Source of the DNA: Bacteroidota bacterium
GTDB lineage: Bacteria; Bacteroidota; Bacteroidia; Cytophagales; Cyclobacteriaceae
Assembly: GCA_018267275.1 (NCBI GenBank)
Contig: JAFDYV010000002.1
Coordinates: 290,846 to 354,845, forward strand
Direction: 5' to 3'
Length of the DNA stretch: 64,000 bases
Within the stretch, counting starts at the first letter, position 1. The number at the start of each line of letters is the position of its first letter. Positions 25,559 through 33,774 of this stretch are shown piece after piece. The notes under the pieces were generated by a model that was not told the origin of the DNA, searched no databases, and was given only the letters and a program-made list of their open reading frames with translations. A program made the position numbers and the translations under genes.

Positions 25559-25932
25559 GCTTCAACCGCCTCCTTGCGGGTTCCTTGCTTTTTGTTTCTG
25601 TTGAACTCTCCTTTGCGCCTGCGCTCGTTGTACACCGTTGCATGCTTATCTAAAGCAATGGTCATAAAACGCATTACCGACTCATCGCGTCTGTACTCTG
25701 TCTCCAAAGTGCTGGTGAGCGTGCTGTCTTCTGTCGTGAATTCGATGAGGTTGTAAAACCCGGTGGACTTCTTCTGGATTTCGTATGCCATCTTCTTAAG
25801 TCCCCATTGCTCAACGTTGATCACGTTGGCTTTGGCCTTGGTTAACACCTTCACGAACTTGTCGACAGTATCCTTTGCCTGATCTTCAGACAAAACGGGA
25901 TTCAAAATGAATACTGTTTCGTAGTTTTTCAT
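25555..25932 (-). CDS. rpsF: 30S ribosomal protein S6
   Basis: A 125-residue small-subunit protein, partner of S18. It begins with the family signature [16 protein letters not shown] and contains [23 protein letters not shown] and [14 protein letters not shown]. The basic tail ([18 protein letters not shown]) is typical of Bacteroidota S6. It leads the rpsF-rpsR-rplI operon under a TACCTTTG promoter. Confidence 0.97.
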   Translation of the reverse strand: MKNYETVFILNPVLSEDQAKDTVDKFVKVLTKAKANVINVEQWGLKKMAYEIQKKSTGFYNLIEFTTEDSTLTSTLETEYRRDESVMRFMTIALDKHATVYNERRRKGEFNRNKKQGTRKEAVEA

Positions 25933-25964
25933 GATAGTTTGTTAATGTTTTTAAAAATGAGGTG

Positions 25965-25994
25965 CAAAGGTAGCCAAAAAACACATTTCGGCAA
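25965..25994 (-). promoter_or_regulatory. Promoter of the rpsF operon
   Basis: On the minus strand TACCTTTG (25965-25972) is a perfect -7 element of the Bacteroidota type, with a TTG at 25992-25994, 19 bases upstream, in the -33 position. The -7 element lies 32 bases before the rpsF ATG. Confidence 0.6.
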
Positions 25995-26071
25995 TAGCGA
26001 CTCAAAAAGAAATGCCCGAAAGCAGGGCGCCCAAATTACCCGTAAAGTACTGAAAATAAGAAGGTTGACCT

Positions 26072-26974
26072 TTACTTTACCTCAAACCGAACTTCGCCCA
26101 TCTTGTACCCTTCTGTAAATACCTCCACCAGGTAGTTGCCCTCAGCATAGTCAGAGCCTTTTTCGTAGAAGAAGGTCAGCTTTTGGCGTGTGTTGTCAAA
26201 CAAAATCTCTTGTGCTGCAGTGTAAAACTCTTCTTTGTTGTTGAGCATGAATGTGCCGCTGCCGCGACCTTGATCAAAAATTACCTGGTTGTTGGTATCG
26301 GTTATCCGGATGAGAATCTTTTTTCCCTCAATGGGGGCTACTTTGTTTTCAGCCAGATTGAATTCGACTTTCAGCTTTTTAAACCAGCGGTTCTTAAAAG
26401 GCGAGTCGCGCTCTTTACCTTTTTCGTTCAATGCCTTCACCACGATGTTTTCGGCCTTCAGTTGAGATGCCAGAGCGACCTTGCTGGCAAGCTCTTGCTT
26501 GTTTTTGGTGAGCGATGTAATGGAATCAGACAGCTTATTTTGCTTTGTCTTCAGCGTTCTGTTTTCGGTAAACAACTCTTTGTTCACCGTTTTGAGTTTT
26601 TCGATTTCTTCGTCTTTCACCTTCAGCAACTCTTCGTAACCGTCCAACCTATCCTTTAATTCCGCAAGTGCTTTCGAGCTGCGGGCATTGCTACGCTTCA
26701 ATTCCTTTTCTACCTCTGCTTTTGCTTTCTTCAGGTCTTCCACATCGCCACCTAACTTTTGGATCTCTGTAATCTTCTGGTCAAGTTCGGCTTTCACATC
26801 GTTAAGGCGCTGCATGGTTCCGGCCAAATCCTCTTCAGTAGAAACCAACTGCTGTTTTACCTCTACTTTCTCTTGATAGTCGAGGTAGATTTTTATGCTT
26901 TGTACTGCGATAATGATGAGCAGAATCACAATCGTGATAGTCGACTTATTTGATTTTTTTGTGGGTGTAGACAT
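26072..26974 (-). CDS. Membrane-anchored coiled-coil protein
   Basis: About 300 residues from ATG 26974. A single transmembrane helix (residues about 14-31, ITIVILLIIIAVQSIKIYL) is followed by a long coiled coil (about 35-190, rich in Lys, Glu, Leu and Asp heptads), then a beta-rich C-terminal domain of about 110 residues (FKKLKVEFNLAENK to MGEVRFEV). No homology to a known enzyme is apparent. A longer frame back to 27094 overlaps the methyltransferase gene and has a Cys/His-rich, non-coding-like extension. A perfect TACTTTTG at 26987-26994 supports the shorter start. It may link the inner membrane to another envelope component. Confidence 0.75.
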   Translation of the reverse strand: MSTPTKKSNKSTITIVILLIIIAVQSIKIYLDYQEKVEVKQQLVSTEEDLAGTMQRLNDVKAELDQKITEIQKLGGDVEDLKKAKAEVEKELKRSNARSSKALAELKDRLDGYEELLKVKDEEIEKLKTVNKELFTENRTLKTKQNKLSDSITSLTKNKQELASKVALASQLKAENIVVKALNEKGKERDSPFKNRWFKKLKVEFNLAENKVAPIEGKKILIRITDTNNQVIFDQGRGSGTFMLNNKEEFYTAAQEILFDNTRQKLTFFYEKGSDYAEGNYLVEVFTEGYKMGEVRFEVK

Positions 26975-26986
26975 AGTTTGAAAACT

Positions 26987-26994
26987 CAAAAGTA
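26987..26994 (-). promoter_or_regulatory. Putative -7 element of the coiled-coil protein gene
   Basis: On the minus strand TACTTTTG, a perfect TAnnTTTG, lies 12 bases before the ATG at 26974. It fixes the start of that gene more plausibly than the upstream frame. Confidence 0.4.
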
Positions 26995-27033
26995 AAAAGA
27001 AATAATCATAGCACGCGGTGCAAAGCCAGCACA

Positions 27034-27813
27034 CTACATGGCACAGATGAAATGCTGCTTGTTTAACGTGGGGTCTAGAAACAATATTCCGCACCTGAAT
27101 AAGTCCAAACTACCGTACACCAAATCATGCTGGCGCAATTCGTGCCAAGCCCGCGCCATTTCTGGCGAGTGGTATATATCGTCAATAGCAATAATGCCTT
27201 TCTCTGCCATGCGCAAGGTTAGCGCTTCAAAATAGCGAATGGTGGGTTCGTAACGATGATTGGCATCCATCCACACAAAATCAATTTTAGAGGGTGTTTC
27301 CAAATGATTTGGCAATGTTTTGTCAATATTACCCTCCACCAGGTTGATGTTTTGCTTTTTAAAAAATTCAAAGTTGGTGAGCGCAATATTCACCATGTCG
27401 GGGTTGCCCTCAAACGTGGTGACTTGAACATGCGGATCAGTTGCCATGTATAACGACATAATGCCCATGGAAGTACCAAGTTCGACTACTTTTTTGCTGC
27501 GGGTGTAGCGCAACAGTCGTTGTACAAACTGGCACCAGGGAGCTGGTGTGATGCTCGTTCGTGCCACCTGTGCGATCGTTCTTTGTGTACTCGCGAAATG
27601 ATGAGACGTTGCACCCAAGTCTGCCACCGAAATTGCCGTGTGGTTTTGCGCTAGTCTATTTCTAAGTTCTTCAATCGATGTATAGTCGCTTGTGTTGGAA
27701 TTAGCTTTGATGACATTTTTGTAAAAGTCGTAAAAGAATGGTGAGTGCAGCGAGTGCTCGTCAACGCGCAGTAGCCAGTGTTTCAAAAATGACTTTACTT
27801 GAAAGATTTTCAC
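27034..27813 (-). CDS. Class I SAM-dependent methyltransferase
   Basis: A 259-residue protein with the Rossmann-type SAM motif I KKVVELGTSMGIMSLYMA (about residues 108-125), the acidic end of strand two in VTTFEGNPDM, and KIDFVWMDANHRYE (motif with a metal- or substrate-binding Asp) near residue 180, a pattern of O-methyltransferases. The N-terminal 70 residues (FLKHWLLRVDEHSLHSPFFYDFY) match a group of Bacteroidota proteins with the same leading helix. The substrate is unknown. It is 3 bases downstream of apaG and probably in one transcript with it. Confidence 0.8.
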   Translation of the reverse strand: MKIFQVKSFLKHWLLRVDEHSLHSPFFYDFYKNVIKANSNTSDYTSIEELRNRLAQNHTAISVADLGATSHHFASTQRTIAQVARTSITPAPWCQFVQRLLRYTRSKKVVELGTSMGIMSLYMATDPHVQVTTFEGNPDMVNIALTNFEFFKKQNINLVEGNIDKTLPNHLETPSKIDFVWMDANHRYEPTIRYFEALTLRMAEKGIIAIDDIYHSPEMARAWHELRQHDLVYGSLDLFRCGILFLDPTLNKQHFICAM

Positions 27814-27816
27814 GCC

Positions 27817-28203
27817 CTAGTTGAGCCTCAGCGGTGCCACCATCACAAACTCTGGAATGTTTACCTGAAATTTGCTGCCGTCAACGATGCGCTCCATTTG
27901 GTAGCTGCCCACCATTTTGCCCAATCCTGATTTCAGGTTGCAGCCCGAAACGTAGTGATGCGACTCGCCCGGCTCCAACATCGGCTGAAGCCCTACCACG
28001 CCTTCGCCCTCTACTTCACGCATGGTAAAGCCCGCATCGTGTATGTACCAATGCCTGCGCTGTAGTTGAATAGTGTAATCGCTGTTGTTGATAATGGTGA
28101 TTTTGTAAGTAAACACGTAGTGGTACTGACTCGGGCTCGAGTAGGAGGGTTGATACTCCGTTTCAACAATTACCTTAACGCCTTGTGTTACTTCTGCCAC
28201 CAT
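27817..28203 (-). CDS. apaG: ApaG domain protein
   Basis: A 128-residue single-domain beta-sandwich protein of the ApaG/DUF525 family. Conserved segments: VFTYKITIINNSDYTIQLQRRHW near residues 30-52, and VVGLQPMLEPGESHHYVSGCNLKS near 69-92. ApaG has been linked to cobalt and magnesium resistance in enterobacteria and related domains occur in eukaryotic F-box proteins, but its biochemical role is unclear. A perfect TACTTTTG (28209-28216) lies 5 bases before its ATG, implying a leaderless mRNA that would also carry the methyltransferase gene. Confidence 0.93.
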   Translation of the reverse strand: MVAEVTQGVKVIVETEYQPSYSSPSQYHYVFTYKITIINNSDYTIQLQRRHWYIHDAGFTMREVEGEGVVGLQPMLEPGESHHYVSGCNLKSGLGKMVGSYQMERIVDGSKFQVNIPEFVMVAPLRLN

Positions 28204-28208
28204 CGCAC

Positions 28209-28216
28209 CAAAAGTA
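28209..28216 (-). promoter_or_regulatory. Putative -7 element of apaG
   Basis: TACTTTTG on the minus strand ends 5 bases before the apaG start, with a TTTG about 15 bases further upstream. Such a position predicts a transcript that begins at or next to the start codon. Confidence 0.45.
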
Positions 28217-28282
28217 GGATTTTTTTTTAATCAAAAGAAGTTGGAATATACGTGCAGATTTATGCTAAGCTTTTGATGTAAC

Positions 28283-28945
28283 ATGGATGTAAAGATTGAT
28301 GAATCTTGGAAGGAAAAACTGCAACAGGAATTTGACAAACCGTATTTTTTGTCGCTTGCCAGCTTTGTAAAAGCCGAGTATGCTTCAACAACCGTGTATC
28401 CTCGGGCAAAAGAGATTTTTGCTGCCTTTGAACACTGCAAGTTCAACGAAGTGAAAGTAGTGATTTTAGGGCAAGACCCTTACCACGGTGAGGGGCAGGC
28501 AAACGGTTTGTGTTTTTCTGTGAATGATGGCGTAAAACCGCCACCGTCTTTGGTGAACATTTTCAAAGAGATTCGAAACGATTTGGGCAAGCCTATGCCC
28601 AACTCAGGCAATTTGGTTCGATGGGCAGACCAAGGTGTGCTGTTGTTGAACGCAACGCTGACGGTACGAGCATCTTCTCCGGGTTCGCATCAAAACAAAG
28701 GGTGGGAGCAGTTTACAGATACGGCCATCAAGGCGCTGTCAGATCAGCGAGAGAACCTGGTGTTTGTGTTATGGGGCGCTTATGCGCAAAAAAAAGGTGA
28801 GGTCATCGACCGTAATAAACATTTCGTCATCATGTCGCCACACCCTTCGCCTTTTTCGGCCGACCGTGGTTTTTTTGGAAGCAAGCCTTTTAGTAAGACA
28901 AACGAATACTTGCGCAGCAAGGGATTGAAGGAGATTGATTGGTGA
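28283..28945 (+). CDS. ung: Uracil-DNA glycosylase (family 1)
   Basis: A 220-residue base-excision repair enzyme that removes uracil from DNA. The catalytic water-activating motif is present as VILGQDPYHGEGQANGLCFSV near residue 66 (Asp of GQDPYH), and the DNA-intercalation loop as SPHPSPFSADRGFFGSKPFS near residue 190, with the catalytic His. HPSPFS in place of the more common HPSPLS is a conservative change at the leucine wedge. Length is normal. It is monocistronic and convergent with the phosphosugar mutase gene. Confidence 0.96.
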   Translation: MDVKIDESWKEKLQQEFDKPYFLSLASFVKAEYASTTVYPRAKEIFAAFEHCKFNEVKVVILGQDPYHGEGQANGLCFSVNDGVKPPPSLVNIFKEIRNDLGKPMPNSGNLVRWADQGVLLLNATLTVRASSPGSHQNKGWEQFTDTAIKALSDQRENLVFVLWGAYAQKKGEVIDRNKHFVIMSPHPSPFSADRGFFGSKPFSKTNEYLRSKGLKEIDW

Positions 28946-28963
28946 GAACTGGGTACTTGAAGC

Positions 28964-29000
28964 TAGATACTAGATATTAGAATACAGTACCGAGTATCTA
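28964..29000. repeat. Inverted repeat between ung and the phosphosugar mutase gene
   Basis: TAGATACT (28964-28971) and AGTATCTA (28993-29000) are exact complements. The site fills the spacer between convergent stop codons and could act as a weak bidirectional terminator, although there is no T-run. Confidence 0.35.
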
Positions 29001-29004
29001 AGAT

Positions 29005-30729
29005 TTAGACTGCCAAATCTTTCTCAATCGCCTTAATTTTGTCATCTAGGTTTTTGTTCACCACTTCAAACTCAGACGTTGATTTTAGAACCGATTTCAC
29101 GCTCACATAAAACTTGATTTTCGGCTCGGTGCCGGAAGGCCTTACGGAAACTTTGGTTCCTTGCTGGGTATAAAACTGAAGCACATCAGATGCGGGTAAG
29201 GCAATTGGTTTCCTTCCGCCTGAGATCAAATTCCTTTCCTCGCGAAGCTTGTAATCCAATACGCGCACTACTTTTTCGCCTCCAAGTTGCGCGGGGGGCG
29301 CTTCTCTAAACTTCTTCATCATATCTTTGATCTGTTGCTCGCCCTCGGCACCCTTACGTACCAAGTTGATTAGCCCCTCTTTGTAAAACCCAAACTCCAG
29401 GTACATTGCCAAAAGCCAATTATACAATGTTTGGCCATCATCTTTGGCAGCAGCTGCCATGGCGGCAAAAAAGGCACAGGCAGATACTGCATCTTTGTCG
29501 CGTACAAAGTCGCCCACCATGTAGCCATAGCTTTCTTCTCCGGCAGCGATGAATTTCTTCTTGCCTTCTTGCTCGCGCATCAATTCGGCAATGTATTTAA
29601 AACCGGTGAGTGTGTTGAAACACTCCACGCCCAGCTCTCGTGCCATGTCGTCTACGAGTTCCGTGGTCACAATGGTTTTGGCGATGTACGCGTTTTGCTT
29701 TTCTTTCAAGTTCTTTAACACAAACCACATCATTAGTGCAAAGGCCTGGTTTCCATTTAGCAAGAAGAATTGGCCTGCATCGTCTTTGATACCAATGCCG
29801 ACACGGTCGGTGTCGGGGTCCGTGGCCATCACTAATTCGGCATTGATTGCCTGTGCCTTGTTCAACGCCATTTGCATGGCTGATCGCTCTTCCGGATTGG
29901 GCGACTGCACTGTCGGGAAATTTCCGTTGGGTTGACGCTGCTCGTCCACCACCTGCAAATTCTCAAAACCCATTCGCTTCAAGCACTCTGGCACCATGGT
30001 GATGCCTGCCCCGTGGATACTAGAATAGACCAGCGGAATATTTTTTTGTCGCGTGATGCTATCTTGCCGTGGTATCAATTTCGTTACTGCAGCGTAATAG
30101 GCGTTCTCAACTTCTGCATTGACTGCGATAATCTTTGCAGGGTTTGGCGTGAATAGAATCTGTTCAAAAGAAGTAATGGCTTCAACTTCTTTAATTACAT
30201 TCTTATCATGCGGAGGTACAAGTTGCGCGCCATCGTTCCAATATGCCTTGTAGCCATTGTATTCCTTCGGATTGTGCGAGGCTGTGATCACTACCCCAGA
30301 CTGACATTTCAAATAGCGAATAGCAAAAGAGAGTAGGGGCGTGGGGCGCAATTCCGGAAACAAGTGAACGGTGATGCCATTCGCAGAAAAGACGTTGGCC
30401 GTAATTTGGGCTAGCGCTTGGCTATTGTTTCGGCTGTCATACGCAATGGCCACTTTAATCTCTTGGTTTGCAAAACTCTTTTTTAAATAGTTGGCCAAAC
30501 CTTGGGTGGCTGCCCCAATGGTGTATTGGTTTATGCAGTTCGCACCAACGCCCATGATTCCGCGTAGGCCACCCGTTCCAAATTCCAGATCTTTGTAAAA
30601 ACTGTCGATTAGGTTTTTAGGATTGCTGTCTGCCAGCAGGTTGTTTATTTCTTCTTTTGAAGCAGCATCGATCACGGTGCTATTGAGCCAATGCGCTGCT
30701 TTTTGTTTTGACGGCTGAAGTAAGTCCAT
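29005..30729 (-). CDS. Phosphosugar mutase (phosphoglucomutase/phosphomannomutase type)
   Basis: A 574-residue alpha-D-phosphohexomutase. Its four functional loops are visible: the catalytic phosphoserine in GVVITASHNPKEYNGYK (about residue 145), the Mg-binding loop ATDPDTDRVGIG (about 305), the sugar-specificity loop AAGEESYGYM (about 400), and the phosphate-binding loop VRPSGTEPKIKFY near the end. Length and motifs match the PgcA-like group that interconverts glucose-1-phosphate and glucose-6-phosphate, though mannose-phosphate activity cannot be excluded. In this organism it could connect central metabolism with alpha-glucan synthesis. Confidence 0.93.
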   Translation of the reverse strand: MDLLQPSKQKAAHWLNSTVIDAASKEEINNLLADSNPKNLIDSFYKDLEFGTGGLRGIMGVGANCINQYTIGAATQGLANYLKKSFANQEIKVAIAYDSRNNSQALAQITANVFSANGITVHLFPELRPTPLLSFAIRYLKCQSGVVITASHNPKEYNGYKAYWNDGAQLVPPHDKNVIKEVEAITSFEQILFTPNPAKIIAVNAEVENAYYAAVTKLIPRQDSITRQKNIPLVYSSIHGAGITMVPECLKRMGFENLQVVDEQRQPNGNFPTVQSPNPEERSAMQMALNKAQAINAELVMATDPDTDRVGIGIKDDAGQFFLLNGNQAFALMMWFVLKNLKEKQNAYIAKTIVTTELVDDMARELGVECFNTLTGFKYIAELMREQEGKKKFIAAGEESYGYMVGDFVRDKDAVSACAFFAAMAAAAKDDGQTLYNWLLAMYLEFGFYKEGLINLVRKGAEGEQQIKDMMKKFREAPPAQLGGEKVVRVLDYKLREERNLISGGRKPIALPASDVLQFYTQQGTKVSVRPSGTEPKIKFYVSVKSVLKSTSEFEVVNKNLDDKIKAIEKDLAV

Positions 30730-30772
30730 TCTAAATTTAAGATTTCAGATTTCAAGATTTCAGACTAGTGAG

Positions 30773-31093
30773 CTAAAATTTGTAGTCTTCTCTCACAGGT
30801 GAAAATACATCGAGTATTTTGCAGGGCGTAATGGCCCGACCAGAGTGCTTTACGTGAGACGGAATCGTGAACACCATTCCGGGCTGCAACAGATGAGGCT
30901 GGCCGTCAACGATGAGTTCAAATTCACCTTCCTGCATGTTCACCACTTGTTCGTGCAAATGCGAGTGCTCGGGCACCATGCTTCCCTGCTTGATGTCCCA
31001 AAACGCAAAAGTCATGGTTTGGGTGTGAATGAAGCGTCCAACAAAGCCGGGAAACACTTCTTTAGTTGCAATTTTTTCCAGGAGATGGTTCAT
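30773..31093 (-). CDS. Small cupin-domain protein
   Basis: A 106-residue single cupin. Motif 1 reads GSMVPEHSHLHEQVVNMQEGEFEL, with the metal-binding His-x-His...Glu set, and motif 2 reads PGMVFTIPSHVKHS with the last metal His. It lies 17 bases downstream of hpd on the same strand and is likely co-transcribed, so a role in tyrosine/homogentisate breakdown is possible. Small cupins are too diverse to name a reaction. Confidence 0.8.
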   Translation of the reverse strand: MNHLLEKIATKEVFPGFVGRFIHTQTMTFAFWDIKQGSMVPEHSHLHEQVVNMQEGEFELIVDGQPHLLQPGMVFTIPSHVKHSGRAITPCKILDVFSPVREDYKF

Positions 31094-31109
31094 GATTTTT
31101 TATTGTTGG

Positions 31110-32201
31110 TCACAAATTTCCTCTCAATTCTTGTTCGTGCTCAATGGCCTCAAACAGTGCCTTGAAGTTGCCCTTGCCAAACGATTTTGCCCCGTTGCGC
31201 TCAATGATTTCAAAGAATAGGGTAGGGCGGTCTTGAATCGGTTTCGAAAAAATTTGTAATAAATAACCTTCTTCATCACGGTCGATGAGGATATTGAGCT
31301 TTTGTAGTTCCTTCCAGTCTTCGTTGATGTGACCCACCCGTTGCTGCACGTCATTGTAATACACCTCAGGAACGTACAAAAATTCTACCCCACGTTTTTT
31401 TAGTTCGCCCACGGTATGGATGATGTCATCCGTGGCAATGGCAATGTGTTGTACGCCCGCGCCTTTATAGAAATCTAAGTATTCTTCAATTTGCGACTTC
31501 TTCTTGCCGGTGGCCGGCTCGTTGATAGGGAATTTGATATATCCATTTCCGTTGGATACCACTTTACTCATCAGCGCGCTGTACTCTGTGGATATGTCTT
31601 TATCGTCAAAAGTGATGAGCAACTTAAAGCCCATTACATCTTCATAAAATTTCACCCACTTGTTCATATGGCCAAGTTCTACGTTGCCCACGCAATGGTC
31701 AACGTGTTTTAACCCGATGGGCGTAGATTTAAACTGACTTTTTGCCGGTTTGAAACCTGGCATAAAAGCTCCTTTGTAGTTCTTTCGCTCCACGAAGGTG
31801 TGAATTGTTTCACCATATGTTTTGATTGCCGATATCACCACTTCTCCATGTTCGTCTGTCAGTTTCTTCGGTTCCATGGCAGCTTCCGCGCCTCGCATCA
31901 GCGTTTCTTGGAAGGATTTTGTGGCATCGTCCACCCAAAGCGCAAGCACTTTTACGCCATCGCCATGTTTTTTTACGTGATTGCTGATATCAGTTTCTGG
32001 CTGTAGCGATGAAGTGAGCACAAAACGAATTTTGTTTTGCCGCAACACGTATGACGCGCGGTCGCGCACGCCAGTTTCGGGGCCCGCATAGGCCACTAAC
32101 TCAAAACCAAAACAATGCTGGTAGTACAGCGATGCCTGTTTGGCGTTGCCCACATAAAACTCTATGTGGTCAGTACCGTTGATGGGTAGGAAATCGTTTG
32201 C
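31110..32201 (-). CDS. hpd: 4-Hydroxyphenylpyruvate dioxygenase
   Basis: A non-heme Fe(II) enzyme of about 363 residues that turns 4-hydroxyphenylpyruvate into homogentisate in tyrosine breakdown. The double vicinal-oxygen-chelate fold is clear. The iron ligands appear as His in LKHVDHCVGN, His in VQHIAIATDD and Glu in TLFFEIIERNG. The frame continues upstream to 32243, but ATG 32201 (MANDFLPINGTDHIEFYVG) gives the family N-terminus. It is followed by a small cupin gene. The need for oxygen supports an aerobic organism. Confidence 0.96.
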   Translation of the reverse strand, partial: ANDFLPINGTDHIEFYVGNAKQASLYYQHCFGFELVAYAGPETGVRDRASYVLRQNKIRFVLTSSLQPETDISNHVKKHGDGVKVLALWVDDATKSFQETLMRGAEAAMEPKKLTDEHGEVVISAIKTYGETIHTFVERKNYKGAFMPGFKPAKSQFKSTPIGLKHVDHCVGNVELGHMNKWVKFYEDVMGFKLLITFDDKDISTEYSALMSKVVSNGNGYIKFPINEPATGKKKSQIEEYLDFYKGAGVQHIAIATDDIIHTVGELKKRGVEFLYVPEVYYNDVQQRVGHINEDWKELQKLNILIDRDEEGYLLQIFSKPIQDRPTLFFEIIERNGAKSFGKGNFKALFEAIEHEQELRGNL

Positions 32202-32295
32202 CATATCAGTTTTTGATATTTTAACAGTGGGTAAATTTAGCAATTCCGCTTGTTTTTATTTTTTCTTTCGGCAACTTTGACGGAAAATCAACATC

Positions 32296-32703
32296 ATGGA
32301 CATTCAAGCCCTCGATAAAGCAGTGCAGCAAATAGCGCTCAAGCGTAACGAACTAAAAAAAATTGACTACAACAATCCAAAATATGACGATTTGGAGGAG
32401 GCGCTGCATGATTTGGAAGATGCTTTTTTGGACGACTTTGGTGATGAAATGGAAAAGGTGCTGCAACAAGTGCATGATAAGATTTGTCCAGATACAGACG
32501 TACTGTTGCCAATTGCGTATATGGCCAAGTCGTATATAATAAATGAGAAAAATGAATTCTCAGTGGCGCCAAACGAGGGTGTTTTTGTTGAGTTAGAAAA
32601 GCTGCCCAGTAAAGAGACGCGGCTGGTCATCATCCCTAACCCGATCCGCATCGTGCTCAACCTCGGCAAAGACAAACAGCAGGTAGTTTGGACGGGCAAA
32701 TAG
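32296..32703 (+). CDS. Conserved-looking protein of unknown function
   Basis: A 135-residue acidic soluble protein. Residues 1-60 are helical and rich in Asp/Glu (YDDLEEALHDLEDAFLDDFGDEM); residues 70-135 look beta-rich (IIPNPIRIVLNLGKDKQQVVW). No family is recognised. It is divergent from hpd, with about 95 bases between, and convergent with trpS. Its codon use is like its neighbours and the start is the only in-frame ATG near the 5' end. Confidence 0.65.
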   Translation: MDIQALDKAVQQIALKRNELKKIDYNNPKYDDLEEALHDLEDAFLDDFGDEMEKVLQQVHDKICPDTDVLLPIAYMAKSYIINEKNEFSVAPNEGVFVELEKLPSKETRLVIIPNPIRIVLNLGKDKQQVVWTGK

Positions 32704-32738
32704 CTACTTGTCAATTATTTTCTAGAAATCTGAAGTTA

Positions 32739-33707
32739 TCAAAACCCGGTAGCACGCCTCACTTTTGCCAGTGTCACAGCGGCAATATCTTTTGCTTTCT
32801 TTTCACCCGACTGCAATTTCTTCTCCAGCTCAGGCAAGTTTGACATGTAGAAATTAAACGCCTCACGCTCTTTTGCATACTTTGAAATGAGGAGTTCAAA
32901 TAACTCTTGCTTTGCATGGCCGTAGCCAAAATTTCCACCTAGGTATTTTTGGCGCAACGCCTCCGTTTGTTCAGCATTAGCCACTAATCGATAAATGGCA
33001 AACACATTGTCTTTATCCGGATTTTTAGGCGCCTCCATGGGCGTGCTGTCTGTTACAATTGACATAATCTGTTTGCGCAGTTCTTTGTCAGGCAAAAAGA
33101 TATCTATAATGTTTCCATACGACTTACTCATCTTTTGACCATCCGTTCCGGGGATGGTCATTACGGTTTCCTCAATTTTTGCTTCTGGTACCACAAAAGT
33201 TTCTCCGTAAGTATTGTTAAAGCTACTCGCAATATCCCGAGCCATTTCCAAATGCTGCCGTTGATCTTTGCCCACGGGTACAAAATCAGCATCATATAAT
33301 ACGATGTCGGCCGTCATCAAAACAGGGTAAGTGAATAGTCCCGCATTTACGTCAGCTAACTTTTCGGATTTGTCTTTGAAGGAATGGGCATTCGCCAGCA
33401 TGGGGAATGGAGTGAAGCAACTCAGGTACCAGGCTAGTTCGCACACTTCGGATATTCTGCTTTGCCGGTAGAGCAAATTCTTTTCAGTATCAAATCCAAA
33501 AGCCAGCCATGCAGCTGCTACCGCATTCACATTATCTATCCGCTGTTTAGCATCTTTGATGGTGGTGAGCGAATGTAAATCGGCAATAAAGAAAAACGAC
33601 TCATTGCCTGATTGTTGCGATAGCCTGATGGCCGGAATGATGGCACCCAATAAGTTGCCTAGATGCGGCCGTCCGCTGCTTTGTATTCCAGTAAGTATAC
33701 GAGACAT
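32739..33707 (-). CDS. trpS: Tryptophanyl-tRNA synthetase
   Basis: A 322-residue class I aminoacyl-tRNA synthetase that charges tRNA-Trp. The HIGH-like motif is SSGRPHLGNLLGA near residue 12, and the KMSKS motif is DGQKMSKSYGN near residue 195. The tryptophan-recognition segment YPVLMTADIVLYDADFVPVGKDQ is present. Length is normal. A perfect TATCTTTG ends 5 bases before the ATG, which predicts a leaderless mRNA. Confidence 0.96.
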   Translation of the reverse strand: MSRILTGIQSSGRPHLGNLLGAIIPAIRLSQQSGNESFFFIADLHSLTTIKDAKQRIDNVNAVAAAWLAFGFDTEKNLLYRQSRISEVCELAWYLSCFTPFPMLANAHSFKDKSEKLADVNAGLFTYPVLMTADIVLYDADFVPVGKDQRQHLEMARDIASSFNNTYGETFVVPEAKIEETVMTIPGTDGQKMSKSYGNIIDIFLPDKELRKQIMSIVTDSTPMEAPKNPDKDNVFAIYRLVANAEQTEALRQKYLGGNFGYGHAKQELFELLISKYAKEREAFNFYMSNLPELEKKLQSGEKKAKDIAAVTLAKVRRATGF

Positions 33708-33712
33708 GGTGG

Positions 33713-33720
33713 CAAAGATA
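33713..33720 (-). promoter_or_regulatory. Putative -7 element of trpS
   Basis: TATCTTTG on the minus strand, matching TAnnTTTG, is followed by CCACC and then the trpS ATG. Confidence 0.45.
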
Positions 33721-33774
33721 GATTTTAGATTTGTGATTTTTGATTCTAGCTTTGTGCATGATAGCTATTTTGCA

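Noticed and set aside
26975..27094. Upstream start of the coiled-coil protein
   Set aside because: It overlaps the methyltransferase gene, is rich in Cys and His, and has a promoter motif inside it.
33556..33774. N-terminal extension of the DUF1573 protein
   Set aside because: It overlaps the 5' end of trpS on the other strand and would bury the signal peptide that begins at 33775.
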